From assembly GCA_947561715.1 (NCBI GenBank), contig OX387204.1:14513001-14577000 (forward strand): DNA of 64,000 bases, written 5' to 3'. Of this stretch, positions 43,357 through 54,247 are shown in pieces; position 1 is the first letter of the stretch; each line of letters begins with the position of its first letter. Source of the DNA: Ascidia mentula. Lineage: Eukaryota; Chordata; Ascidiacea; Phlebobranchia; Ascidiidae. A program made the translations under genes and the position numbers. Under the pieces are notes generated by a model, which did no database searches, was not told the origin of the DNA, and saw nothing but the letters and a program-made list of their open reading frames with translations.

Positions 43357-44058
43357 ATGGAAATTCCAAAAGAAATACAATCATTTCGCTGCAACATCTG
43401 TGAAAAAGTATTTAAATCTAAAGCTTCACTGAAGCAACATACTGGAATTCACACTGGTGAGAAACCTTACAAGTGCAATTATTGTGACAAATCCTTTCGC
43501 CAAAGAAGTACTCAACAAAAACACCTCCGAATTCACACTGGTGAGAAACCTTACAAGTGCATCCATTGTGAGAAATCTTTCAGTCAAGCAGGAGCTTTAC
43601 GAAGTCACATAACAACACACACTGGAGAGAAACCCTTCAAGTGCATCTATTGTGACAAATCTTTCATGCAAAGAAGTCATCAACACATGCACATCCGAAC
43701 TCACACTGGAGAGAAACCCTTCAAGTGCAACTTTTGTGTCAAAGCTTTTAACAACCAAAGTGATTTACAAAATCACATAAGAACACATACTGGAGAAAAG
43801 CCTTACAGATGTGAAGTTTGTGAAAAAACCTTTAGAACTAACACAAACTTAAATAAACACAGACGTGTCCATACTGGAGAGAAACCCTACAAGTGCAACG
43901 ATTGCGGCCGGGATTTTAGTAGCAAACAAGTATTGGAAAATCACATAAGAACGCACAATGGGGAAAAGCCTTACAGATGTGAAGTTTGTGAAAAAACATT
44001 TGCAGTCAGTACCAACTTGAAACGGCACAGACAAGTCCACTTACGAGACAAGTTGTAA
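43357..44058 (+). CDS. C2H2 zinc-finger protein A3, 8 fingers
   Basis: 233 aa starting M-E-I-P-K-E-I-Q-S-F-R-C. Eight canonical C2H2 fingers follow one another with T-G-E-K-P linkers (one N-G-E-K-P before finger 8). It ends R-Q-V-H-L-R-D-K-L. Finger cores differ at the DNA-contacting helix: S-K-A-S-L-K-Q, R-Q-R-S-T-Q-Q, S-Q-A-G-A-L-R and so on. There is no effector domain. The U2 counterpart A5 differs at only two residues, so the pair duplicated very recently. The coding exon follows a TTTTTATTTACAG acceptor by about 40 bp, so a 5' exon or trans-splicing is expected. Confidence 0.9.
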   Translation: MEIPKEIQSFRCNICEKVFKSKASLKQHTGIHTGEKPYKCNYCDKSFRQRSTQQKHLRIHTGEKPYKCIHCEKSFSQAGALRSHITTHTGEKPFKCIYCDKSFMQRSHQHMHIRTHTGEKPFKCNFCVKAFNNQSDLQNHIRTHTGEKPYRCEVCEKTFRTNTNLNKHRRVHTGEKPYKCNDCGRDFSSKQVLENHIRTHNGEKPYRCEVCEKTFAVSTNLKRHRQVHLRDKL

Positions 44059-45222
44059 CATTTGCGAATATTCTTTGTTGATTATTTTTTGATTAAATAC
44101 GCCCCTTTTCCTACGACATGGTATTATTTCATGTTGTTGTATATTTGTCTAAAATATGTGCTCTTGTTTCTTCGCGACTGGCAGTGAAAATACACCGGGT
44201 GTGAGTGAGGACGCCGATGTTTTCTTTCCGCCAGCCCAAAGATTCTCTCTCTGTGTGAAAGCCAATGCACTAGCGCGGGGGCGCTCGCGACAGTTTCTGT
44301 GTGGACCCCTTATAGGTTAATAGGGTGACCAAAATTGATTGTGATAAAATAAATATTTGTGTAGTGTTTGGTTTTTAATTCAAGTTTATTTTCAATTTAG
44401 GTTTTCAATTAAAGTCAGATCAACATGGCTAACAGTTATAGATTAATTGAGCGCCGAATGTCCATGAATTTGTTGATCAAAGAATTTCGCCACAAATTCT
44501 AAAATATAGACCCATTACTTTTTAAATACACAAAAAACAAATTTATTACATTCCAACATAATAGCATTCATTTGTAGTGAACTTTTCTTTAAGCAAAGGA
44601 AATTTTCCAATTAGAACATTGGAAACATGATGATATATCCAGCGTTCAGGGTACCTTTTAATAGAAAGCATACATTAGAAACTTTGTGCACCTAAAACGT
44701 GCTGTGAAAGTACAACCCTACATGGTATATGTCACAATACAAAATGTCTATAACACGACGCCAAACTAACACGACGAGGGGAAACCAGTTTTGTTGAGCC
44801 GACTAATGTACAATCAGTCAATATTAACACATTTCACATGAGATCGGAAAACACTTGTTCGGTGGGGAAGCTATGTAGGGATTTTGACTTGTCATAATTC
44901 GAATATTCATTGATATTTTGTTCAAACTTGGTCTTTTCAAAAAGCTTTCTACTCATTTACATTTAAACTCCGTCTTTCTGACATCTTCACTAGTTATCTC
45001 TCTTGCGTTACGTCTTTTAACTTGCGCTACTTCTTGCAGCAAAGTCACCTTTGTCGCGTTATCGCAGCGATTATCTCTCTGTTTCTGCCTCGTCTTTAAT
45101 GTATCCCTATATATTTGCGACTCTTTCCACAAATAAACAGATCATGATTTTTGGTCTTACAGATCACAATGTGATCTCTCAGTTCATGGTTTTCGATCAA
45201 TCAGATCATGAATTTTGGTCTT
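44059..45222. other. 3' flank of A3 and start of the next leader block
   Basis: Matches 58945-60106 almost base for base. No gene recognised. The ORF at 44918-45136 is conserved in U2 but has no protein-like features. Confidence 0.5.
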
Positions 45223-45271
45223 ATCGACCAGAACAGATCTTGGTTTTGTTCTGACAGGACCTGCAGGCAGC

Positions 45272-45445
45272 ATGTTGTCTCACCGGGACTTTCTGCTGGG
45301 CAAGTTTGATGTCGGGTCGTCGCCCATGGGACCCTTCAAAGTGTTTATAAAATGTTTTAACTGGCGTTTCAAAAGCGATATATACAACAAAATAATACGA
45401 GGTAAACGAGAAATATTTCCTGTAATTTCAACTGTTACTTTATAA
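45272..45445 (+). other. Short frame conserved in all three leader blocks
   Basis: Begins M-L-S-H-R-D-F-L-L-G-K-F-D-V-G-S-S-P-M at 45272. The same frame occurs at 33493 in U1 and 60158 in U2/U3. A possible donor (AAA|GTGTTT or AAA|GTATTT) follows the first 23 codons. It might be a small 5' exon of the B genes; it may equally be noncoding. Confidence 0.25.
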
Positions 45446-46404
45446 AGGAAATAATTGGTTCACTATTACTTCTTGACGTACACGTTGGTGTTGACTTGTG
45501 TGCAATTCCCATGAGGGGATTTCTATTGAACGTTTTTGCAGAGCACTGCTTATGGTCGTGCAACGATATATATGTGAGTGGCGCTAACCACACTTAAGTC
45601 GGCTGCATTATTGAGCCAGTCCAAAAAAGAATTCAACGTGAACTTTCCAAACTAAATATTTTGATTTAATGTGATGTGTGTGGTCAGCACTGGGTGCATT
45701 TTACAAGCAGATCTTACACAGAACATTTTTTTTGTTTTTTGTTTGAAGAAATTGTTTAAAGCAAGACCATACGACAATGATATCAATATATTTAAATATA
45801 CAATATAATTTGTCAATGCCAGTGAGCGCAGCCTAAAATGTTTCCATTGAGCGAGTCCGACTAGCTGATGAAAACTAGTGAGACGTGACGCCTCGATGGA
45901 GACTTTTGATATTCAATGAAGTGTGACTGCCCGCATCGTGCGTTGTCTTCTGAGCTGACCTATATCTCTATCAAGGTAGCAGTGTACTGTGTACACTAGT
46001 TCGACCTAGCAATTCTAATCAATGCAATCGGCGATGGATAACAGTTTTTATTCTGAAAAGAAATCTGCAACAGAAAGTGTGCAGAGGATTAGATTTTTTC
46101 AAGTTTTAAAGAAAGTGATATGATTGTAGTAAACTGCAGTACACACTGTTTCGACCTACCAGGTATAATCAGTGCATTTGGTGACTAAGGGCAGTGTTAA
46201 TTCGGAAAGGTTTAGGTAAGCTTAACACAGAACAATAATAATAAATAAGGTGTTTCATTTCAAAATCTAGCGATAGCAACGGTTATACAATCACGTGATT
46301 TGTGTCCTTTGTGTGATATGGTTTCCCAGCGATTTTGGCGTCACTGTAATCTCAAGCGATTTAGTAGCTATTTGGAAAGTCTTTGGTTTGGGCGCGTGGC
46401 GACG

Positions 46405-47054
46405 TAAAGCGGGATTCACACCAGCAATTGACGGCGCGGTTTCGAAGCGGCGGGGCATTCACACCAGCTGGCGTCATGCCGTGACGGCGTGACTTTCTTG
46501 CTCGAAGCGTCTGACGGCGGAGTTAAATCTGATTTAACTTTTCCGTCAGCCGCGTTGATCTGAAGTTTGTTTTCGCAGGGTTTTTGGCTTGTCACGATTA
46601 ATTTTAGGTGGTTTTAGGAAATTGAATTTGTATATGGAGTGTTTGGTGATAAAATATCAGAAATTAATTAATGGATTACAATAATTACTGGATTTGCGGT
46701 AATTTATTTTTGGACTTTGTAAAAACGTTTTTTTAACGAAATATTGTAGATCTGTTTCACTAACATGGTAATTTGGTGCCCTTACAGTAAAAGCGAACCA
46801 AGTAATATATAAGTCGTGAGTAAACGCTCCGTACGTGAATATTATATAGATTATTAAGTTAATTGTCTTATAATAAAACTAAATGAAGTTTTCCATGAAC
46901 GTTTTTACGACACAAAGACGCTCAAGGTATTTTAGATTGTGAAATGTTTTATCGCGTTGCCGCCAACCGCACTGCAGGTGTGAATCCCCTTGCCGCTTCA
47001 AAAAGCGCGAGAAAAATACGCGACCGATACGCATCGCCAACCGCAACCGTCAGC
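46405..47054. mobile_element. MITE-like insertion, U2 copy
   Basis: Absent from U1, where 34626 passes straight from GACGTTAAG to CCCATGTGACTG. Ends carry imperfect inverted repeats: GAAGCGGC then GGGGCATTCACACC on the left, and the inverse of GGTGTGAATCCCCTTGCCGC on the right. The U3 copy (61303-61783) is shorter by about 185 bp. No coding capacity. Confidence 0.65.
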
Positions 47055-47429
47055 CACATGTGACTGTTCTTTATCGTCTTTCAGCAACCGACTTTTCTTT
47101 GATCTCCGCCGACCTTACCATTCTTTGATCTTCGTTGACTGTTAGTTTGCTTTGTTCTACGCTTTATATAATGTGTGTAGCTTGCTGTGAATTAGTAGCG
47201 ATAATAGTAGTTCTTTTGGTTTGTTCAACTCTGTCTGAGCGTTTGGGCGTAAATTCACTCAGTTCTGGCGGTGGTATCATTGCTTGTGTTAATTTCGTAT
47301 CCAAAATTGTTCATAGTAAGTAAATATTGATGGAGTGTTTGCATCAAGTTTCGACTTAATTCAGTTTACGAAAACACAACAATTAGAACTAACGTGCGAT
47401 CTTATGTCAAACGCGTTAATCGAATAGGA

Positions 47430-47809
47430 CAGTGCTTTTCAATCTGTGGGAGCACCCGCGCTGGTGCGGATGAGAAAATTTGTTGTGCGGATGGCAAACA
47501 TGGTGCGGATGAGTGCGGATGACAATCGCCCGATAAAAGACTATTTTAGTCTAAGAATTTTTCATATTTGGTTACTTACTCTAGCTTCAACGCTAATCCT
47601 TCCCCTGTAATCGTCGGTACGTTTTCAATCGTTTAAATTTCGAAACGTTCAAGAAAGGGCAATTTATCATGAAACCTGGCTGTTGGTATTAGTTATGTAC
47701 ATCCTTTACATCTGCAAACATTTCATGCGCGGTTTCGCTGCATCGTGCGGATGAAATTTTCGTGCCACAGAAAAGTGCGGATAGAATTTAAAAAGGTTGA
47801 AAAGCACTG
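47430..47809. mobile_element. hAT-type MITE, U2 copy
   Basis: Same ends and same GAATAGGA flanks as at 35010-35382, so the insertion predates the duplications. Confidence 0.88.
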
Positions 47810-48150
47810 GAATAGGATATCCCATTGATCATAAATAATATTGTTAAGACCCAGCTTGAGGCTTTTATTTGGCAAGTTTTTAAAGAAAGTGATATGATTG
47901 TATTAAACTGCAGTACACACTGTTTCGACCTACCAGGTCTAATCGGTGCATTTGGTGACTAAGGGCAGTGTTAATTCGGAAAGGTTTAGGTAAGCTTAAC
48001 ACACAGCAACAATAATAAATACCCTTTCAGGTTGTCTCATGGGCATTTACTATTTCTGCGCTATGTTTTTTTTGTCACCATTTTCATCGTTGTTGCATTG
48101 CAGCAAAATAGGAAATTTTGCATAAAAGTTGAGATATATTGTGTGCTGAG

Positions 48151-48603
48151 ATGCAAAGTCCAAATGAAAATAAGTTATTTCGATGTAACATTTGTGAAAA
48201 AACATTTAGTAGGAGTTCAAGATTGATTGCCCACAGAAGAACCCACACAGGAGAAAAGCCTTACAAGTGCAGTGTTTGTGATAAAGCATTTGCGCAAGCT
48301 CATACTTTGAAAGTTCATATGCGAACACACACTGGAGAGAAGCCCCACAAGTGCAGTGTTTGTGACAAAAATTTTGGAAGTAGTTCAAAATTGCTTCGAC
48401 ACATACGAGTCCACACCGGAGAGAAACCTTACAAGTGCAGTGATTGTGATAAAGCGTTTGCGCAATCTCATGCTTTGAAAGTTCATATGCGAACACACAC
48501 TGGAGAGAAGCCCCACAAATGCAGTGTTTGTGATAAAAATTTTGAAAGTAGTTCAAAATTGCTTCGACACATACGAGTCCGCAAAGGTCGGGGCTGGCTT
48601 TAA
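48151..48603 (+). pseudogene. Family B zinc-finger gene B2, truncated to five fingers
   Basis: From ATG 48151 it encodes about 150 aa. Fingers 1-5 are nearly identical to B1, with His retained in finger 5. At about 48580 the sequence jumps from the end of finger 5 (CGAGTCC) to GCAAAGGTCGGGG, which in U1 lies 0.6 kb beyond the B1 stop. The frame then ends R-K-G-R-G-W-L and a stop. A simple 1.65-kb deletion with at most one base of microhomology explains it. A five-finger protein could still be made. Confidence 0.8.
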
Positions 48604-48625
48604 CATAACACAAATTTACGTCATT

Positions 48626-49320
48626 GTGACGTCACAAACCAATGGGTGATTTGTTTCTGCTTATCGGTAAACCAAAAGGTAAAGCAACAACGACATATTT
48701 TTGTACTGCAATAAGACGGGGATGGTGCGTTTCACCGCTTAATGTTTTGGTAACATCATTCGACGTGTTTTGGGTGTGATGTCAAAACTTTAACCTCACC
48801 TTTCTGGTAACGTAATCTGACTTTTCTAACATTTCCTTGCAAAAAATATTGCGACAAAGAAGTTACCTGAGCGGTTGATTGTGGCGAAACTTGGTAAAAA
48901 TTAAGCCAACAACAACTATTGGAACACCGCATGGTTTAACCACGTTATAATGTCGTCAAAAATTTAATTACTCTCCTTTAGTCGGGATGGACAAATAAAG
49001 ACTAATTTACTTGTCCAATAAATAAATACTAATTAACGCGATAAATAAACCAATAGCGGTTTGTCTCTGTCGTGTTTTTGTAAATTTTATGCATGAAGCT
49101 AGTATTTTATGCATGAAGCTAGTTCTATTCCATTCCAGGCTTGCTAACAGCTCTTACTAAAAAGCCTTCTATGACGTAAGGCAACAACGATTGTTTAAAC
49201 GTAAATTTGATCAGCTGTATCTCAGCGACAAAGGGAGGGATAAAGAGTGCGGAAGGGGTCTTGGAGGTTGAAGGTGGATTATAAATTAATCAGGGTAGAG
49301 GGGATAATCAAAGGTTGGGT
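48626..49320. other. Spacer with degenerate LINE endonuclease continuation
   Basis: The minus strand at about 49200-49280 still reads S-T-F-N-L-Q-D-P-F-R-T-L-Y-P, like the end of an L1-type endonuclease, between stops. A 20-bp sequence (ATTTTATGCATGAAGCTAGT) is repeated in tandem near 49086-49125. Otherwise nothing recognised. Confidence 0.45.
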
Positions 49321-49806
49321 TTAGGGCACTTTAAGTCGCCGGCCAGAGTTAAGGGGGTGGGGTGAAGTTAAATAAGGGTAGAGGGAGTCAAAGAAATTAT
49401 TACGTAGGGTTATTATATCATTTCCAGAGGGGGCGTAAACATTAACTAAATTGAAGAAATGGGTTAGGGTTGGGATGTCGGCCGCAATAATGCGACCGGC
49501 AGAGTCAGAAAATGAATTGAGAATTTGAAGGGTAGAGGAGTTTAGAAGAACTGTGACACCACCTTGGACATAGCCTTTCGGAGGTGCCGAGTTTAAGAGG
49601 ATGGGGCCGGAAGTCCATTCAGACTTCCACAGGGATTCGGTTTGGGGACTAGAGTGAGTTTCTTGTAAGCAAAAAAGGTCAAAGTTCAAAGAGGAAAGGT
49701 ACCGGAACAAGGCTTTTCTCTTAGGTGCCTTGCCTAGGCCGTTAACATTCAAAGTGTAAATACCTAAAAAGGACGCCATTTTATTCATACCAAGTAAACA
49801 AAACAC
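49321..49806 (-). pseudogene. LINE ORF2 endonuclease fragment (copy 1)
   Basis: About 160 codons starting near M-N-K-M-A-S-F-L-G-I-Y-T-L-N-V-N-G-L. The apurinic-type endonuclease motifs N (L-N-V-N-G-L), E (C-L-Q-E-T-H) and N-V-Y-A-P are present. Frame and homology break at N-S-G-R-R-L-K-V-P, where a G-D-F-N motif would be expected. It follows the ORF1 remnant at 49971-50516 in the same direction, so both are one dead LINE. Confidence 0.8.
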
Positions 49807-49970
49807 AAATGGGGGGTAATGGTGGGAGGGTGGCTTATTTAATAAAAGGTTGAGTTGAAGTCATTGGAAATTATAGCTTAACAGGTACATACTACTTTTT
49901 CCCCGGGCATTAGGTTGTACGTAACGCCACAAGTGCAGCTTATTAGCAAGCGTTGGCACTTCTTGTTTGT

Positions 49971-50617
49971 TCAACGGGATGGGCAAATATAAGCTAGGTC
50001 CGCAGCCCAATTGCCACAGCGACATTTGAATTGTGCTGTGCCGCATAAACATTTAATTTGCTCGCCTGCATATGCTGTGTGGCAGCACGACGTATTATTC
50101 TTCGGTGAAGGTTTTACACTAGTCTTTCGTTTCCGGGATCGCACCGTGGTAAAACCTTCGTCGTCCCGCTTGTTTGGTTTGGGTGTGGATGCCGCCATTG
50201 GTTGTGTTGGTGCATCCGTTGAAAACATTGGTGTTGTGGCAGTATCAGCCAACACGGTCTGCAGGATACTGCGACGTACCGCCTCTGGTGTCTTGTTATT
50301 GTCACCAGTATTCAACGTTGGGGCGCTAAAGGGTGCTTGCGCCTCTGAAGACTTGTTGTTGGGCGTTGTAGCGGTGTCAGCCGACTCGGGCTGCTGCATA
50401 CTGTGGTGTATCGCCTCTGGTGTCTTGACTTTGTTGCCCACATTGGGCGTTGCGGCCCTAGAGGGTGGAAGCGCCTTTGTAGACTTCGCCACGCTTCCCG
50501 TGACGTCAGCTGTCACGGTTGGAGGCGCACCTTCAGTCCTTTCTTATTCGAAGGTGTGACGTCACTTTTCACACCTGGAGTTGTAACGGCTTTATCAGCC
50601 GTCTCTGGAGCCTTCAC

Positions 50618-50620
<3 letters not shown>
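49971..50620 (-). pseudogene. LINE ORF1 remnant, U2 copy
   Basis: A 181-codon frame (49971-50516) is rich in T, P, A and K, with repeated T-P-E-A segments and a D-E-G-F-T-T-V-R-S-R-K-R-K motif typical of LINE ORF1 proteins, then a Cys-rich tail. The 5' part is cut at 50620 by the poly(T) end of a second LINE. Homologous to 37859-38264 in U1. Confidence 0.7.
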
Positions 50621-50652
<32 letters not shown>

Positions 50653-53370
50653 CAGTGACATTTATTTTACACAATTACGCTACCACAATACACATAAGAA
50701 GCAGAGCCAAAGGGAGCATAGCGAAAAGTTAAAAAAAACACGACAAATTACGTTGAGTACTTTAGACAGTATGCGACCATTTACTTTTATGCAAATATAA
50801 AGTATTTCTTTTTTTTGCTAGGTTAAATTCACAGTTACGTAGATTCTTCAAAAAAAGCACAAATTTCGTTAAGGTCGGATTCGTTTCCGCGTATTTGCTA
50901 CTGTAAATCACATATCTGGCGCATAACAACGCACAATTCATAAAAAGTTGACTTGGCAAATCAGAATGCATTCCAAAAAGTTTTTCTGCATCTGTTAAAA
51001 TTAAATTTTGTCTTATTCTAGCACTTAAATATGAAATTACATCCTCCCAGTATACATTTACAATGGGGCATGAACAAAAAAGATGACACACAGTTTCCAC
51101 TTGCTTCTTACAGAAAACGCACATGTTACTAATTACTTTCCCAAAAGAATGTAGTTGTTTGTTGGTTGTAACGGCATTGAGATTTAATTTAATTTGGAAG
51201 CTTCTTAATTTGGTTTCTATGGTTGATTTGTAGACGTTCTTGTAAACAAGGGGCCATGGGGTGTCTTCCCCTAACCTTTTGTCCCAGATGTCTTGTGCTT
51301 TTGGTTTAGAGGCTTTATTTTTCAGAATGGAATATATATCTTTTGTTTTGTTCAATGCATGCAACGTCTGAATTAAAGTTTTGACAATGGAATTGTGCGG
51401 TGGGACACACTCCATGTCCCACTCGGGGGGAAATTTTGAGACAAGCTTGATAAATTCCACGAAATCCTTATTATTGGGCGTTAAGCCGTAATTTTTTGCA
51501 ATCGTATCATATGCAAGATACTCTCCGTTTGTGTTAAGTATGTCTATTTGAAATAAAATTCCCGCTTTAATACATGTATTCATGAACCCGGGTTTTGCGT
51601 GGTATTTAACTTTGGCATTGAACCATAATGGACGATTGTTCTGTTGTAAGCCTAGCGTTGTAAAGAGGTTTTTGCAAGCTCCCACGGTGGCTCGTAGGGA
51701 ACGTAGGGGTAAAATTCGCTTTAACCGTGAAGACTCAACTTTTGCATTTCCATTTAAAATTGCCTCCAACCAATTTTCGTTGCAAAGCGGCTTTTCTATC
51801 ACCTTCCAAGTTTCATTAATGTTGTCGTCATGGAGTTTCCTAAACCATTTTAAGTTTAGTGCAAGGAGGTAGTTTTCAACATCGATTACGCCGAGGCCGC
51901 CTTCGTCTACATCCAAACATATTGTCTCTCTTTTAACTCTTTCCCACTTCGACCCCCAAAGAAATTTAAATATTGGTCGCTTGATTTTTGAAATAAGATC
52001 GTTGGTTAAGATTATCGGTAATACACTGAATTTATACGTTAAAATTGGAATTACCAGAGATTTAATAATTGTTGTCTTTCCGAGTAGTGTCAAGCTTCTT
52101 GACGACCAGAGATTTAATACCACTTGGATTTGTTTAAGAGTGGGATTAAAGTTCCTGTTTATCATAACATTGTTGTCATTTGTTTTGATTGGTATTTCTA
52201 CCCCAAGATATTTTATTACATTCTCGGGCCATGACAATCCTTCATTTTCCATAGGTTTGAAACGTTCATTTCTTTTTGAACCTATGAAAAAGGCGACGGA
52301 CTTATTCATGTTTAATTTGCACCCTGACAATTCTCCAAACTCTTCTATTACTTTAAATACCTTATGAAAGTCGTCCTCATCTCCCTTTAAAAAAACGATC
52401 GTATCATCTGCAAACATTGAGATTTTAAATTCGTGTTGATTAATTGGAATGCCTTGAAAGTTGGCCTTTTTAAGTGCGCTCGCAAGACATTCTATGCATA
52501 AAACAAAAAGGGTAGGAGAAAGTGGATCTCCTTGCCTTACACCTCGTTTTATTGTGAATTCCGGCGACAAGTGGTTGTTGTTTACTATAATACCGGTCGG
52601 TTTCCTGTAAAGGCATTTGATCCAGGATAAAATTTTATTGCCAAACCCAAATATTTTGAGCACCTCGTAGATGAAGTCCCAGCTTATGGTATCAAATGCC
52701 TTGTATATGTCCAAGGACAGTACCGCACCAGGGATATTACGAAAATCTGCGAAATCGATTACGTCGAACAAGAGGCGAATGTTCGTACCAATATATCTAC
52801 CAGGTATAAAACCGTTTTGACTGGGAGAAATTAGTTGGTTCAAAACCGATTTTAATCGCGTATTTATGACTTTGGAGGCAATTTTATAATCTACGTTCAG
52901 TAGTGTTATCGGCCTGTAACTTGCCGGTAGGAGAGAGTCTTTTCCAGGTTTTGGTATTAATGTTACCACCCCCTGCACTTGCGTGTTAGAGAGCGCTCCA
53001 GTTGCCGTTGTATATTTCCAAGCTGCCATAAACATGTTTTTCAAGTTACTCCAAAAGGTTAAATAAAATTCTGCAGGAAAACCATCTAATCCGGGAGATT
53101 TATTTTTTGCCATTTGCATAAGCGCCATGTAAAACTCTTTTTCCGTAATTTCTGCATCTAATTCGATGGCTTGTTCATTTGTTAATTTTGGTAGATCAAG
53201 GTTTGCTAATTTAGCAGCGGTGGCACTACTATCCAGATTGTTTGGGTTTTGTTTGTACAGCTCTTCGTAAAAATTAACAAGATCGGACAAAATAAGCTTC
53301 TGGTCTGTTATAATCCCGTTTCCCGACCTTAATTTATCGATGGTTTTCTTTTGGTTGTGCCGTTTCTCTA
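50621..53370 (-). mobile_element. 5'-truncated LINE insertion with 29-nt poly(A) tail
   Basis: T29 at 50621-50649 is the poly(A) tail on the minus strand, followed by a short 3' UTR and ORF2. It sits inside the ORF1 remnant of an older LINE in the same orientation. No target duplication is found. The flanks correspond to 38264 and 38958 in U1, so about 690 bp are missing at the insertion site. Confidence 0.88.
50762..53370 (-). CDS. L1-superfamily LINE ORF2 (5'-truncated): reverse transcriptase and zinc-binding tail
   Basis: The frame is open from the truncation point near 53370 to the stop at 50762, about 869 codons. Numbering from 53290: R-P-I-T-L-L-N-V-D-Y-K at about 120; motif A S-L-D-I-Y-K-A-F-D at about 195; motif B G-V-R-Q-G-D-P-L-S-P; motif C F-A-D-D at 293-296. 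The C-terminus carries an RVT-type zinc-binding motif, C-V-F-C...C-H-L-F-C-S-C, at about 720. The endonuclease and ORF1 are missing. The RT family is clear; L1/Tx1-like placement rests on motif appearance. The frame has no stops, so the insertion is young, but no start or promoter remains. Confidence 0.9.
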
Positions 53371-54247
53371 ATTAGCGTTAAACTATGGTAACCCTACTCA
53401 TATATCATCAAAAGTATTTTGTAGAATCCAGCAATTCAACATTAATAAAACTGAGATCCTAGAAGCACCAAAAAGAAAAAAAAGCTAACACAGCTTGTGA
53501 ACGCAATAGGAAGTAGTTTTGTTGCGTTTCCCGCTGCGATTTTGTATTTTGCTCCAAAACGTGACTTAACCAGCAGCGCTGGAGTGCCCTTTTTTCTTTG
53601 TGACGCGTTTGCCTGTTGTTTGGTATTCCGTTTAAAATGCTCTGAAAACAAAACAAAGTTTTGCTAAATGCCTGAGTTTAAACTATGTTAATTTAATGCA
53701 AGAAGAGCAGTTGTATTGCAAATTGCAGCAAGTTTGGTAGCAACAGTGGCACAAGAATTGTACTAAAACTAAAAAAATTCGATTACTGTGCAATAATTCA
53801 TTCAATTATTGAGAATTAATTAGACCTAGCACTATGTAAACTATGTAGCAATTAAACTTTGTATCAGGGCACTTGACAGAAAAATTATGCTGGTGCGATG
53901 AAATATTTAAGATTAAATCAATTGTGCAATTTTAAAACCAATCCCCTTATTTTTAGGTAACCGTTGTGTTCATGTCTCTGCATACGCACAGCAGCAAAGG
54001 AGCGCTTGCATGTTATATCAGCATGATTTAAGGAATGTAAAACAATCCGTCTAGGTTTACTGTTGTTGTGTGTGTGCTATGCAGAAATGTGCCTAGGAAT
54101 AGTGTATAGTTATGTTGGTTTCACAGAAACCCTATCACGATTTATGCCAGAGAATTAGAAAAATATCGTGACGATATTGATTGAGTTTCATTTTTTATTT
54201 ACAGTAGCAATAGAAAATTGAAAATTGTAGTATATTGACAAGCACAT
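53371..54247 (+). repeat. Family A upstream block before A4
   Basis: Begins exactly at the LINE junction (ATTAGCGTTAAACTATGG) and matches 38958-39812. The two minus-strand ORFs at 53442-53656 are not supported. Confidence 0.7.

Larger units (their letters stand above)
33443..45222 (+). repeat. Tandem duplication unit U1 (genes B1, A2, A3)
   Basis: Starts at CTCATCGACCAG and is colinear with U2 (45223-60106) and U3 (60107 onward). The order is leader block, hAT MITE, gene B1, LINE ORF1 remnant, gene A2, then gene A3. Identity to U2 is very high over most of the length; differences are mainly discrete insertions and deletions. Confidence 0.85.
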
